From: CAZGKW01 sp964526295
GTDB lineage: Bacteria; Planctomycetota; Phycisphaerae; FEN-1346
Direction of reading: 5' to 3'
Assembly (NCBI GenBank): GCA_964526295.1
Contig: CAZGKW010000021.1
Span: 1 to 64,000 of the forward strand
DNA: 64,000 nucleotides
Position numbers and translations under genes: made by a program. Position 1 is the stretch's first letter, and each line of letters opens with the position of its first letter. Below the pieces are notes generated by a model. It saw nothing but the letters and a program-made list of their open reading frames with translations. It was not told the DNA's origin and made no database searches. Below, piece by piece: positions 45,095 through 53,609 of this stretch.

Positions 45095-45868
45095 TCAGGC
45101 CTCCGGGCTCTCGGGCGCCCGGCGGCCGGGCGGGCCGACCGCCGACGGCTCGTCCGTCTCGGGCGTCTCTTCGGTCGGCCGGGCGCGACCGATGGCCCCC
45201 TGGGCGGCGACCCCGATCGCCGTCAGGCACAGCCACGTCGCCCCGATCGAGACGGGATAGCCCTCGGCCAGCCCCGCCCGGTGCCGGGCCAGCAGGTAGG
45301 CGCAGCCGACGACGATGAGGGCCGCCCCCTGGGCGCTGGTGGCCAGCCGCTCGCTGAAGCGGAACCGAAGGGCCGCCACCGCCCCGCCGATCAAGAGACC
45401 CGTCAGCCACGCCGCCAACACCGGGTCCTTCCCCAGGTTCGGGGCGGGCACCTCGACCGACGAGTAGCCCCGCTCCGTGAGGTCGACCATCAGGTAGGAG
45501 ACCCGTCCATCGACGCCAATCGCCGCTGCCGCGAAGCTCGAAAGGGCCACCCCCAGCACGATGGCCGTCAGGACCCCGTGGGCCGCCCGCCGGAAGAACG
45601 CCGTCAGGCCGCCCAGCAGGATGCCCCCGAGAACGACGACAAGGGCTTGGTGCAGGGGCACCCAGGGGGAGACGAGCAGACCCGCCGCGCAGCCGACAAC
45701 GGTCATGCTGAGCACGTCGAACAGGCGCGCCCAACGGCTCCCCAGGAGCAGATACAGGCCGCCCAGGACGATCAGGCCCACCGCCCCCCAGGGGGGCATG
45801 AACTTCAGCGGGCTTGCGGCCAGTGCCAGCACGACCCCTCTCTTTCCGGTGCGTCGGGCGGCGACCAT
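45095..45868 (-). CDS. Polytopic membrane protein, function unknown
   Basis: This roughly 257-residue protein has several membrane segments (WGAVGLIVLGGLYLLLGSRW, LFDVLSMTVVGCAAGLLVSP, LVVVLGGILLGGLTAFF) and a cytoplasmic C-terminal tail rich in P, E and T. The start is uncertain: ATG 45868 is used here, but a GTG about 36 bases further in has a better ribosome site (AGAGGGG). It pairs with the next membrane gene, two bases away. No family was recognised. A coupled two-component membrane system is possible but not shown. Confidence 0.6.
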   Translation of the reverse strand: MVAARRTGKRGVVLALAASPLKFMPPWGAVGLIVLGGLYLLLGSRWARLFDVLSMTVVGCAAGLLVSPWVPLHQALVVVLGGILLGGLTAFFRRAAHGVLTAIVLGVALSSFAAAAIGVDGRVSYLMVDLTERGYSSVEVPAPNLGKDPVLAAWLTGLLIGGAVAALRFRFSERLATSAQGAALIVVGCAYLLARHRAGLAEGYPVSIGATWLCLTAIGVAAQGAIGRARPTEETPETDEPSAVGPPGRRAPESPEA

Positions 45869-45914
45869 TTGACCGCAGCGGGCCGGAGGGGTCAACGGAT
45901 TTTCCGGACCGGTC

Positions 45915-45944
45915 TTGGCCCTGCGGGCCTCGGCGCCCTACAAT
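45915..45944 (+). promoter_or_regulatory. Promoter for the DUF1080-thioredoxin gene
   Basis: TTGGCC (45915-45920) and TACAAT (45939-45944) are 18 bases apart. The start codon of the gene lies about 80 bases downstream. Confidence 0.5.
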
Positions 45945-46024
45945 GGAGGAACGATCGGCCGGCCGGAGGGTTCATACAGACAGAAAGCTTCCCCGCCGGC
46001 CACGGACACTCGAAGGAGAACGCC

Positions 46025-47194
46025 ATGAAACGCCTGACGATTGCTTCGCTGGCCGCCTTGGCCCTCGTCGCCGCTCCCGCCATCGCCGCGTCGGCGGCCG
46101 AGCCCGTCACGCCGACCGCCAAGACGGTGCTGTTCAACGGGAAGGACCTCTCGGGGTGGGAGACCGTCCTGCCGAAGGGCGGCGATCCGGGCGACGTCTG
46201 GTCCGTCAATGACGGCGTCCTGCGGTGCGAAGGCAAACCGTTCGGATTCGTGCGGACCGACAAGACCTACACCAACTACAAGCTGCACCTGGAGTGGCGG
46301 TGGCCCGCCAATCCCACGAACAGCGGCGTCCTGCTCCATGCCGCCAAGCAGGACAGGCTCTGGCCCTCATCCATCGAGGCCCAGCTCATGAGCGGCAACG
46401 CCGGCGACTTCTGGCTGATCGGCGGCGTCCAGGGCACCGCCCAGGGCAAGCTCCACAAAGGCGGCCGGATCACCAAGATGAAGGACTCCAGCGAGAACAA
46501 GCCCCCCCAGTGGAACACCTACGACATCGTCTGCGACGGCGACACGGTCAAGCTGACCGTTAACGGCGTCCACCAGAACACGCTGACCGGGGTGACGCGA
46601 ACGTCCGGCCACATCCTCCTCCAGAGCGAGGGGTCGCCCATCGAATTCCGGAACGTCTACCTCGAGCCGCTCGGCGGGGGGAAGGCCGAGGCCGGCCTCC
46701 TCGACTTAGCCCTCCCCGACCAGAACGGCAACCCGGTCAACCTGGCCGACTACGCAGACAAGATCGTCGTCCTCGAATGGATCAACTACGACTGCCCCTA
46801 CAGCAAGCGGCACTACGACCGGAACACCTTCGACGAGCTGGCCCTGAAGTACAAGGACAAGGGCGTCGTCTGGTTCGGGATCAACAGCACCCACTACGCC
46901 ACACCCGCGAAAAACCGGGAGTTCATGGAGAAGCACGACGTGGTCTACCCGATCCTGGACGACCACGGCGGCGAGATCGGCCACAAGTTCGATGCCCGCA
47001 CCACCCCCGACATCCGGATCATCAAGGACGGAAAGGTCGTCTACAAGGGGGGGATCGACGACGACCCGAGGGGAAACAAGGACGATCCGACCCCCTACGT
47101 CGGCCAGGCCCTGGCCGAGCTCACCGCCGGGAAGGAGGTCTTGACGCCCGAGGCCCGGCCGTACGGGTGCTCCGTGAAGTACGCGAAGAAGTGA
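46025..47194 (+). CDS. Exported DUF1080 domain fused to thioredoxin-like domain
   Basis: This 389-residue protein has a signal peptide (MKRLTIASLAALALVAAPAIA). Residues 35-215 are a DUF1080/3-keto-disaccharide-hydrolase-type jelly roll (LFNGKDLSGWE, NSGVLLHAAKQ, IEFRNVYLEPLG). Residues 225-389 are a redoxin (thioredoxin fold): LPDQNGNPVNLADYADKIVV, EWINYDCPYSKRHY, KFDARTTPDIRIIKDGKVVY, and the terminal YGCSVKY. Only one cysteine remains in the active-site loop (CPYS), a form common in planctomycete redoxins. The ATG at 46025 is used. DUF1080 domains act on or bind sugars, so this may be an extracytoplasmic redox-linked glycan protein, though evidence is by domain only. Confidence 0.85.
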   Translation: MKRLTIASLAALALVAAPAIAASAAEPVTPTAKTVLFNGKDLSGWETVLPKGGDPGDVWSVNDGVLRCEGKPFGFVRTDKTYTNYKLHLEWRWPANPTNSGVLLHAAKQDRLWPSSIEAQLMSGNAGDFWLIGGVQGTAQGKLHKGGRITKMKDSSENKPPQWNTYDIVCDGDTVKLTVNGVHQNTLTGVTRTSGHILLQSEGSPIEFRNVYLEPLGGGKAEAGLLDLALPDQNGNPVNLADYADKIVVLEWINYDCPYSKRHYDRNTFDELALKYKDKGVVWFGINSTHYATPAKNREFMEKHDVVYPILDDHGGEIGHKFDARTTPDIRIIKDGKVVYKGGIDDDPRGNKDDPTPYVGQALAELTAGKEVLTPEARPYGCSVKYAKK

Positions 47195-47330
47195 CCGCGG
47201 CGCCCCCCGCGAGCCATGCCATACCCTCTCCCTCTCCCCGCGCGGGGGGGCGGGGTGAGCGGGAGATTGAGGAGGACTTGCGCGGCGGGCGTGAAACCCC
47301 GCCGCACAGACTACAGGGCACCGTTGCGTC

Positions 47331-47359
47331 TTGATTTGCCCTGCCCCCTCCCCTACCAT
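47331..47359 (+). promoter_or_regulatory. Promoter of ribBA, almost leaderless
   Basis: TTGATT (47331-47336) and TACCAT (47354-47359) are 17 bases apart. The expected transcription start (about 47366) is two bases before the ATG. No ribosome site is visible, which is consistent with leaderless translation. Confidence 0.5.
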
Positions 47360-47367
47360 TGACCGGC

Positions 47368-48636
47368 ATGGAAAGCCCGTTCAGCCCGATCCACGAGGTC
47401 CTCGACGAGTTCCGCGCTGGCCGCCTCATCGTCCTGATTGACGATGAGCAGCGCGAAAACGAGGGCGACCTCGTCTGTGCCGCCGAGAAGGTCACCCCCG
47501 AGACGATCAATTTCATGGCCACCCACGGGCGGGGCCTGATCTGTCTGCCCATGGCGGGGGAGCTCATCGACCGACTGGCCCTGCCCCAGCAGACCGCCGA
47601 CAACACCGCTCCGTTCGGCACCGCCTTCACCGTCTCGGTCGACGCGGCGAGCGGCATCACGACCGGCATCAGCGCCGCTGACCGGGCCCGCACTATCCAG
47701 GTGGCCATCGCCGACCGCGCCGCACCCACGGACCTCGTGCGCCCCGGGCACGTCTTTCCCATCCGGGCCCGCGACGGGGGTGTCCTCGTCCGGGCCGGGC
47801 AGACCGAGGGGGCGGTCGACCTGGCGCGCCTGGGGGGCCTCAAGCCCGCCGGCGTCATCTGCGAAATCATGAAGCCCGACGGTACGATGGCCCGCCTGCC
47901 GGACCTGGTCGACTTCTGCCGCGAGCATGGCCTGAAGATGTGCAGCGTGGCACAGACGATCGAGTACCGGCACCGGAAGGAATGCCTCGTCCGCCGCGTG
48001 GCCCAGGCGAAGCTCCCCACCGCCTTCGCCACCTTCGACATCCACGTCTACGAGAGCTTCGTCGACCCGTACCCGCACGTGGCCCTGACGGTCGGCGGCA
48101 TCGGCCGGGACGGGCCGGACGGCAAGGTGCCCGTCCTGGCCGACCCGGTCCTCGTGCGGATCCACTCGGAGTGCCTGACGGGCGACGTCTTCGGGAGCCT
48201 GGTGTGTGACTGCGGCGAGCAGCTCCGGACCGCCATGGCCCGCATCGCCGAGGAGGGGCGGGGGGCCATCGTCTACATGCGGCAGGAGGGGCGGGGGATC
48301 GGCCTGACGAACAAGGTCCGGGCCTATCGCCTTCAGCAGGAGCACGGGCTCGACACGGTCGAGGCGAACGAGGCCCTCGGGTTCCTGCCGGACCTCCGGG
48401 AGTACGGCATCGGGGCCCAGATCCTGTCGGACCTCGGCATCCGCAAGGTCCGCCTGATGACGAACAATCCGCGGAAGGTCGTCGCCCTGAGGGGCTACGA
48501 CATTCAACTCGTGGAGCGCGTGCCGCTGGTCTGCCCGCCGACCGAGATGAACGAGCGATACCTCGACACGAAACGACGGAAGCTGGGGCACCTCTTGGAC
48601 GAGGCAAACCCGGAACCCGGCACATCCGAAGCGTAG
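47368..48636 (+). CDS. ribBA: Riboflavin biosynthesis bifunctional protein (DHBP synthase/GTP cyclohydrolase II)
   Basis: This 422-residue cytoplasmic enzyme makes the two riboflavin precursors. The RibB half (residues 1-200) carries DDEQRENEGDLVCAAE, THGRGLIC and GHVFPIRARDGGVL. The RibA half has VRIHSECLTGDVFGS followed by the zinc cysteines CDCGEQL, and then YMRQEGRGIGL, with the catalytic arginine and tyrosine region in MTNNPRKV. Both halves are full length, with the ribB-ribA order normal for bacteria. The ATG at 47368 sits directly after a promoter. No FMN riboswitch is apparent upstream. It is followed by a GC-poor region. Confidence 0.95.
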   Translation: MESPFSPIHEVLDEFRAGRLIVLIDDEQRENEGDLVCAAEKVTPETINFMATHGRGLICLPMAGELIDRLALPQQTADNTAPFGTAFTVSVDAASGITTGISAADRARTIQVAIADRAAPTDLVRPGHVFPIRARDGGVLVRAGQTEGAVDLARLGGLKPAGVICEIMKPDGTMARLPDLVDFCREHGLKMCSVAQTIEYRHRKECLVRRVAQAKLPTAFATFDIHVYESFVDPYPHVALTVGGIGRDGPDGKVPVLADPVLVRIHSECLTGDVFGSLVCDCGEQLRTAMARIAEEGRGAIVYMRQEGRGIGLTNKVRAYRLQQEHGLDTVEANEALGFLPDLREYGIGAQILSDLGIRKVRLMTNNPRKVVALRGYDIQLVERVPLVCPPTEMNERYLDTKRRKLGHLLDEANPEPGTSEA

Positions 48637-48844
48637 CGCGGCTTGCCGCGGCGCAGCCCGCAGGGCGAAGCCGGGAACGCGGAATCCCGAAGCAGTGCGG
48701 AATTCGGAATGCGCAGTAAACGGCTGGGTGCCCGACGCCCGTTTCGCCGGCCCGCTTGCGGGCCGCGCGGCAGGCTCATCATATCATGCTTGAAGACCTT
48801 ATCAAGTTTTGTGAGGTCTGGGCCTTCGCGTTGATCGCTTTTGT

Positions 48845-49438
48845 TTGGCTTGCGAGGGCGATCCGCATGCAGTTTGTGTCAAGGACATTGAACGATACAA
48901 GCAAAGGTTTATAAAGGAGATGGAGACTTTCAAGGCCAGTCTTCAGGAGCAAGCAAGTTTTTTAAGGCAACTTCCCGCGGAAAGGCTGCAGGAGCGACTC
49001 CTTGACGGAGTGCTTGAGGTCCACCAGACGATGTCTCAGTTTTATTCGGACGCGAGCGCTTTTGTTGACGTTTTGTCGCAGGACCCCCGGCCGCAAGAAG
49101 AACGTTACGCTTCTTTGGAGCAAAGCGCCGCGGCCTTCAGGCAAGCTCAGCATCGCTACAGGATGGTGTTTCCGAAGGACTTGGCGGAGCGCCTGGCGGA
49201 ATTTGAAAAGACACTTCGCAGGATGCTTGTGCGTTACAGGCACGCGGACAGATATGAACGCGCAGATACCCGCTGGGGCAAACTCCAAAGCGCCGTCGAT
49301 CGTCTTGTAGAAGACAAGTTGCCCTTGCTTTTCAGTGACCTTGAGAAGCCTCTCCGGGAATTGCTTGGTTCGGAGGGCGCCATCCCGCCAGGGACCCCAG
49401 AAACTTGCCGGGAAGCAAGAGGACCGGCGCCTTGCTAA
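48845..49438 (+). CDS. Low-GC helical protein of unknown function, possibly frameshifted
   Basis: The 197-residue frame starts at TTG 48845. It is strongly helical and charged (DIERYKQRFIKEMETFKAS, EERYASLEQSAAAFRQAQ, FEKTLRRMLVRYRHADRY), suggesting coiled coil. The DNA is clearly poorer in GC than its neighbours and uses AT-ending codons, a sign of transfer. An overlapping frame from ATG 48786 encodes a single hydrophobic helix (KFCEVWAFALIAFVWLARAI) and stops at 48914. A one-base shift near 48850 would join the two into a membrane-anchored coiled-coil protein. No family is recognised, and the start is uncertain. Confidence 0.5.
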   Translation: MACEGDPHAVCVKDIERYKQRFIKEMETFKASLQEQASFLRQLPAERLQERLLDGVLEVHQTMSQFYSDASAFVDVLSQDPRPQEERYASLEQSAAAFRQAQHRYRMVFPKDLAERLAEFEKTLRRMLVRYRHADRYERADTRWGKLQSAVDRLVEDKLPLLFSDLEKPLRELLGSEGAIPPGTPETCREARGPAPC

Positions 49439-49600
49439 GACACGAGCCACCCACATGTGCACGCAGCCGGATGTATGTCATTCATGACTTGCCCTCACGC
49501 ACGGGGTCCGAGCGACCTTGATTCATGAGATGATACACTCGCACCGCGACCACGCCAACAACGTGCGAAGCCGCCCTGGCGAAGCCGGGTCGGCAACCGG

Positions 49601-51289
49601 TCAACTGAGCACTTCTTCGACCGCCTGGGGGCTGAGGAGGCGGCGGAGCTTGTTAAGGGCCCGGCCCTCGATCTGGCGAATGCGTTCCTTCGTCACGCCG
49701 AAGTGACGGCCCACTTCCTCCAGCGTCTGCTGGCCGGGCATGTCGCCGAGGCCGAAGCGGCGGATGACGATCTCACGCTCCCGCGGGTCGAGCTGGTCGA
49801 GGACCCGCTCGATCGACTGCCGGACCGTGACGTCCGGCTCGCGGTAGGGCTCCTCGCCCTCGAACCGGAGGTCCTCGCTCATCTCCAGGAGCTCCTCCCG
49901 GCCGGTCTGGAACCGTTCCAGCCGCTTGCCCTGCTGCGGGACGCTCCGGGCGAAGTTCTTCATGATCGCCCACGAGGCGTACGTCGAGAACTTGAACCCC
50001 CGCATGTAGTCGAACTTGTCGACCGCCCGGATGAGGCTCATGTTCCCGTCGGAGATCAGCTCGAAGAAGTTCGTGTGCGGGCCCACGTGACGCTTGGCGA
50101 TGTTGACGACCAGCCGCAGGTTGGCCTGGATGATGCGGTTCTTGACGCGGTTGGCCTGGTCGAGGAGCTTCTCGACCTCCTCGATGTCGGTGACCTTCGG
50201 GGCCCGGCCGGTGCGGAGGCTGTCACGGAGGCGGGCCGCCTTGAACTTGAGGTAATTGTACAGGCGAAAGAGCGACCGCTCCTCCTCCCGCGACAGGAGC
50301 GGCGTCTTGTACAGGCTCTTCAGGTAGACCGGCAGGCCCTTCGGCGGGTTGGGCTGCTTCTTCGCCCCCTGCCCCTCCAGGACGCCCCAAGCCACCTCGT
50401 CCTTGAGGATCTTCTCGTCGGCGTCCTCCCACTGGAACTCCGGGCTGTCCATGTACTCGATGGGCTCTTCCAGCAGCTCCCGCGACCGCTCCTCGGTGAT
50501 GATCCGGTAGATGCTGGAACGGGTGCGGCAGAACCGCTTGGCCAGGGCATGGACCGTGACGCCGCGGTTGTAGGCCTGGTAGATGAGCCGCCGGTCGCGG
50601 TCCTGGAGCGGTTCGCCCGCGTCGGGGAACAGCTTCCGGTTCGGATGGTCCCGATCGTAGTCCTTGATGACCTGGCGGACCGTCTCGACGGCCCGGCCGA
50701 GCTTGCGGCTGATCCGCTTAGAGACCTCGAACAGGCAGCAGTGGCAGAACAGGCTCAGCCGCCGGGCCCGGCGGATGATCTCTCGCCGCTCGTCGGGCGT
50801 CAGGCGACTGAAGTCGGCCCCCGCCTTGACCTGCTCGGAGTTGCGGGTCGCAAATCGGTCCAGGCTCGACCGGAGAAATCCCACGCGGGTCCGCCCGTCG
50901 GGCCAGACGAACTTCCGCGATACCAACCCCCGCTTCCTCCATCGCTGGATCGTCTTCTGCGAGACGTTGAAATGCTCGGCCGCCTGGGTCACCGTCAGGA
51001 CCGGCTCGCCAACCTCCTCGATCGGCAGCTTCATGCTGGCCGAGACGTGCTCCACGAGCCGCACGAGGTCGGCCCGGAGGGTCTTGCCGGGCAGCGTGTC
51101 GCCCAGGTCGGCCTTGGGCCGATACCCCGTGATCTGGTAACAGACGAACTCGTAGGGGTAGGCCTTCTCGACGTCGAGCATACAGACGAGCCGCTCGGCC
51201 CGATTGAGCTGCTGAAGCCGCACTTTGGCCGGCGAGTAGATGAGTTGCTTGGCCAGGGCGGCCATCTCGGAATGATGGAATTTCGGCAT
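49601..51289 (-). CDS. Sigma-70 factor with two extra N-terminal helix-turn-helix segments
   Basis: This 562-residue RNA polymerase sigma factor has region 2 near residues 390-460 (NLRLVVNIAKRHVGP, FELISDGNMSLIRAVDKFDY, FSTYASWAIMKNFARSV) and region 4 at the end (DPREREIVIRRFGLGD, VGRHFGVTKERIRQIEGRAL). Unlike standard factors it begins with about 350 residues that include a MerR/excisionase-like helix-turn-helix (residues 98-122, AEHFNVSQKTIQRWRKRGL) and a second (near 255-280, VHALAKRFCRTRSSIYRI). Region 3 is short or absent. Group-2 status is likely. The ATG at 51289 has its own promoter. It probably senses or binds additional DNA elements. Confidence 0.85.
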   Translation of the reverse strand: MPKFHHSEMAALAKQLIYSPAKVRLQQLNRAERLVCMLDVEKAYPYEFVCYQITGYRPKADLGDTLPGKTLRADLVRLVEHVSASMKLPIEEVGEPVLTVTQAAEHFNVSQKTIQRWRKRGLVSRKFVWPDGRTRVGFLRSSLDRFATRNSEQVKAGADFSRLTPDERREIIRRARRLSLFCHCCLFEVSKRISRKLGRAVETVRQVIKDYDRDHPNRKLFPDAGEPLQDRDRRLIYQAYNRGVTVHALAKRFCRTRSSIYRIITEERSRELLEEPIEYMDSPEFQWEDADEKILKDEVAWGVLEGQGAKKQPNPPKGLPVYLKSLYKTPLLSREEERSLFRLYNYLKFKAARLRDSLRTGRAPKVTDIEEVEKLLDQANRVKNRIIQANLRLVVNIAKRHVGPHTNFFELISDGNMSLIRAVDKFDYMRGFKFSTYASWAIMKNFARSVPQQGKRLERFQTGREELLEMSEDLRFEGEEPYREPDVTVRQSIERVLDQLDPREREIVIRRFGLGDMPGQQTLEEVGRHFGVTKERIRQIEGRALNKLRRLLSPQAVEEVLS

Positions 51290-51322
51290 GGGCCGGCGCC
51301 TCCCGCCGATTCCCCTTAGTAT

Positions 51323-51351
51323 AGGATACGACAGGACTTGCCGGCCGTCAA
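51323..51351 (-). promoter_or_regulatory. Promoter of the sigma-factor gene
   Basis: On the minus strand TTGACG (51351-51346) and TATCCT (51328-51323) are 17 bases apart. Transcription would begin near 51316, about 27 bases before the ATG. Confidence 0.6.
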
Positions 51352-51505
51352 CAAGAAAGTTCCGCATTCCTGCGCCCCAGGTGTCCAAAGACTCCTCAGG
51401 GGGCTGACAGGCCACCTGGGGGCCCGTAAAGAACACGCAAGGCCCTGACGGGGCCTTGACTGGGATTCCCGGCCCGGTACCGGTAATGTGGGGTCCGGGT
51501 CAGGG

Positions 51506-51594
51506 GCCTGCCCGCACCCGGCAGCCGGCGTCACACCGGATGACCGGCGACGTGGCAGCCCCGAAGGCCTGCCCGCGCCCGGCAGCCGGCGTCA
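51506..51594 (+). repeat. Two 28-bp direct repeats
   Basis: Copies at 51506-51533 and 51567-51594 differ in one base (A/G) and share CGGCAGCCGGCGTCA at their 3' ends. The spacing is 61 bases. Each contains a short GCCGGC palindrome. They may be binding sites or a local duplication. Confidence 0.55.
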
Positions 51595-51769
51595 ACGCCG
51601 ACCCGGCCGTACCCCTGAACGGTGTCGGCTGCGGGCGGAAAGGCCCATGGCCCTGGTCTTCGCCTGACGCGGTCGGCACGGTAACCGGTTTTGCCAAGCG
51701 GGCATAGGGTCGGCCCCGCCAGGCGACGTGGGGCATGGAGGCGAGGGGGGCGTGGGGGCGATAGGCCCC

Positions 51770-52630
51770 CTACAGCGGCTTGTCAAGGTGCCGTTCCAGG
51801 ACCCCGGCGGCAGTCGTCATGCTCGTCAGCCGCTTGTCCGGCGACTTCGTGAGACACCGCATGACCAGGTGCGAGACCTCCTCGGGGAGGCCCTCGACCC
51901 GCCGCTGAAGGGGAACCGGGTGGACGTTCAGGATCTTGCTGAGGGTCTGATGGTGCTCGGGGCTCTCGAACGGCCAGTGGCCGGCCATCAATTCGTAAGC
52001 CACGACCCCCCAGGCGAAGACGTCCACGCGGTGGTCACACGGCTCGCGGCGGAGGATCTCGGGGGCCAGGATCTCGGTCGTCCCGGCCCGGCTGTGGACC
52101 GTCGGCTTGCTCTTCAGGGGCGTGGCCAGGCCGAAGTCGATCAGCTTGACCTCGTCCTGGACCGTCACGAACAGGTTCTTGCTGCAGAAATCGTGGTGGC
52201 AGAACCGTCGGGTATGGACGTGGGCCAGCCCGAGGGCCGCCTGGTGGAGCATCGCCAGCCGCCGGCCCGCAAGGCGCTGGCTGCCGGAGCGGACCAGCCC
52301 GGCCAGCGTCTGGCCCTCGAGGTACTCGAGCACCAGGTAGGGCACCCCACGTAAATCCCCGTGGTCGAAGCACTTGACGACGTTCGGATGATCGAAGCTG
52401 GCTGTGATCTGGCCTTCGGTGAAGTCGCGGAACCGCGATTCGAGCTTCTTGACGGTTTTGGCCGCCTCGGGCTTGTGGACTTTGACGGCGACGATGCGGC
52501 CGGTGTCCTTGTGGCGGGCCTTGAAGATGGTGGACATGCTGCCCTCGCGAACAATGCCGAGGGCGGTGTAGCCCGGCAGATGGGCAGGCCCGCCGCCGCG
52601 CAACCGGCTGAAGAGGTCCTTCAGTCCCAC
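51770..52630 (-). CDS. Serine/threonine protein kinase-like protein, divergent catalytic loop
   Basis: This 286-residue protein has a kinase fold: VAVKVHKPE (ATP lysine), DHPNVVKCFDHGD, YLVLEYLEGQTLAGL, LIDFGLATP (metal aspartate), APEILRREP and DVFAWGVVAYELMAG. The catalytic loop is HHDFCSKNLF instead of HRDxKxxN, so the arginine and the usual loop lysine are replaced. The glycine-rich loop (GIVREGSMSTIFKA) is also non-standard. It lacks a membrane segment or sensor domain. The GTG start at 52630 is preceded by GAGGGG. It follows accD at 124 bases and may be transcribed with the rpe-accD group. Activity is plausible but altered. Confidence 0.82.
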   Translation of the reverse strand: MGLKDLFSRLRGGGPAHLPGYTALGIVREGSMSTIFKARHKDTGRIVAVKVHKPEAAKTVKKLESRFRDFTEGQITASFDHPNVVKCFDHGDLRGVPYLVLEYLEGQTLAGLVRSGSQRLAGRRLAMLHQAALGLAHVHTRRFCHHDFCSKNLFVTVQDEVKLIDFGLATPLKSKPTVHSRAGTTEILAPEILRREPCDHRVDVFAWGVVAYELMAGHWPFESPEHHQTLSKILNVHPVPLQRRVEGLPEEVSHLVMRCLTKSPDKRLTSMTTAAGVLERHLDKPL

Positions 52631-52753
52631 TTGGTGCCCCTCGCTGCGAGCAGGCGTCCGATGCGGAAGATTTGCGGCCCGAAGGCCCACGTATTGTATC
52701 GGGCCGTCTCGCTGTGCGCCAACAAGAAAAGAGGACGTTGCGCCCGCCGGCCG

Positions 52754-53572
52754 TCAGGCACCGAGGTAGTCGATCAGCGAGGCGATCTCGCTCCGAAGGT
52801 CACGCCGATGGACCACCCGGTCGACGAACCCGTGGTCGAGCATGAACTCGGCCGTCTGGAACCCTTCGGGCAACTCCTGCTTGATCGTCTGGTAGATGAC
52901 CCGCGGGCCGGTGAACCCGATCATGGCGCCCGGCTCGGACAGGATGACGTCGCCGAGGGAGGCGAAGCTGGCCGAGACGCCGGCATAGGTCGGGTTCGTC
53001 AGGACGCTGATGAACAACCCCCCGCGGTCGTCCAGCCGGGCCAGCGCTGCGCTGGTCTTGGTCATCTGCGCCAGGCTCAGGACGCCTTCCTGCATCCGGG
53101 CCCCGCCCGAGGCGCTGCACACGACAAGCGGGGCGCCCAGGTCGGCCGCCTTCTCGGCCGCCCCGGTGATCTTCTCCCCGACGACCGACCCCATCGAGCC
53201 CATGATGAAGTTCGAGTCGAGCGCCCCCAGCACCACCGGCCGGCCCCGGATGTAGGCCCGGCCTACGACCGCTGCATCGTACAGTTTCGTCTGTCGCTGG
53301 GCATCGGCCAGCCGCTCGATATAGCTCTTTCGGTCGACGAACCCCAGCGGGTCCGGCGACATCATGTTGGGGAAATATTCTTCGAAACTGTCGGCATCGG
53401 CCAGGAGGGCGATCCGCTCCCTCGCCCCGATCCGGAAGTGATAGTCGCACCCCGGGCAGACGTGAAGGTTCTCCTCGACGCTCTTTCGGTAGACCATCTC
53501 CTCGCAGCCGGGACACCGGAGCCACAGCCCCTCCGGGATGTCCTTCTTCTTGGTCCGGCCGTTGATGGCCAT
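52754..53572 (-). CDS. accD: Acetyl-CoA carboxylase carboxyltransferase subunit beta
   Basis: This 272-residue subunit transfers the carboxyl group to acetyl-CoA, the first step of fatty acid synthesis, together with AccA. The N-terminal zinc ribbon is CPGCEEMVYRKS ... CPGCDYHF. The carboxyltransferase core follows: DPLGFVDRKSY, GSMGSVVGEKITGAAE, CSASGGARMQEG, and PTYAGVSASFASLGD. The ATG at 53572 is preceded by GAGGTG. It lies 37 bases after rpe on the same strand, so the two are probably co-transcribed. accA is not in the window. Confidence 0.95.
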   Translation of the reverse strand: MAINGRTKKKDIPEGLWLRCPGCEEMVYRKSVEENLHVCPGCDYHFRIGARERIALLADADSFEEYFPNMMSPDPLGFVDRKSYIERLADAQRQTKLYDAAVVGRAYIRGRPVVLGALDSNFIMGSMGSVVGEKITGAAEKAADLGAPLVVCSASGGARMQEGVLSLAQMTKTSAALARLDDRGGLFISVLTNPTYAGVSASFASLGDVILSEPGAMIGFTGPRVIYQTIKQELPEGFQTAEFMLDHGFVDRVVHRRDLRSEIASLIDYLGA

Positions 53573-53609
53573 ACACACCTCGTGTCGCCGATGACGCCGG
53601 CGAGCGCGA

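Larger units (their letters stand above)
51290..51769. other. Intergenic region between sigma factor and kinase
   Basis: These 480 bases without a gene contain the sigma-factor promoter (51323-51351), a short hairpin AAGGCCC-N5-GGGCCTT at 51439-51457, and a 28-bp direct repeat (51506 and 51567). No T-run follows the hairpin. I see no RNA gene or ORF that stands out from chance. Confidence 0.5.

Noticed and set aside
47236..47247. CCCCGCGCGGGG palindrome after the DUF1080 gene as a terminator
   Set aside because: It has no U-tract and is a very common composition in GC-rich intergenic DNA.
49703..51319. 538-residue plus-strand frame opposite the sigma factor
   Set aside because: Leu/Val/Asp-rich mirror of an obvious sigma-70 gene.
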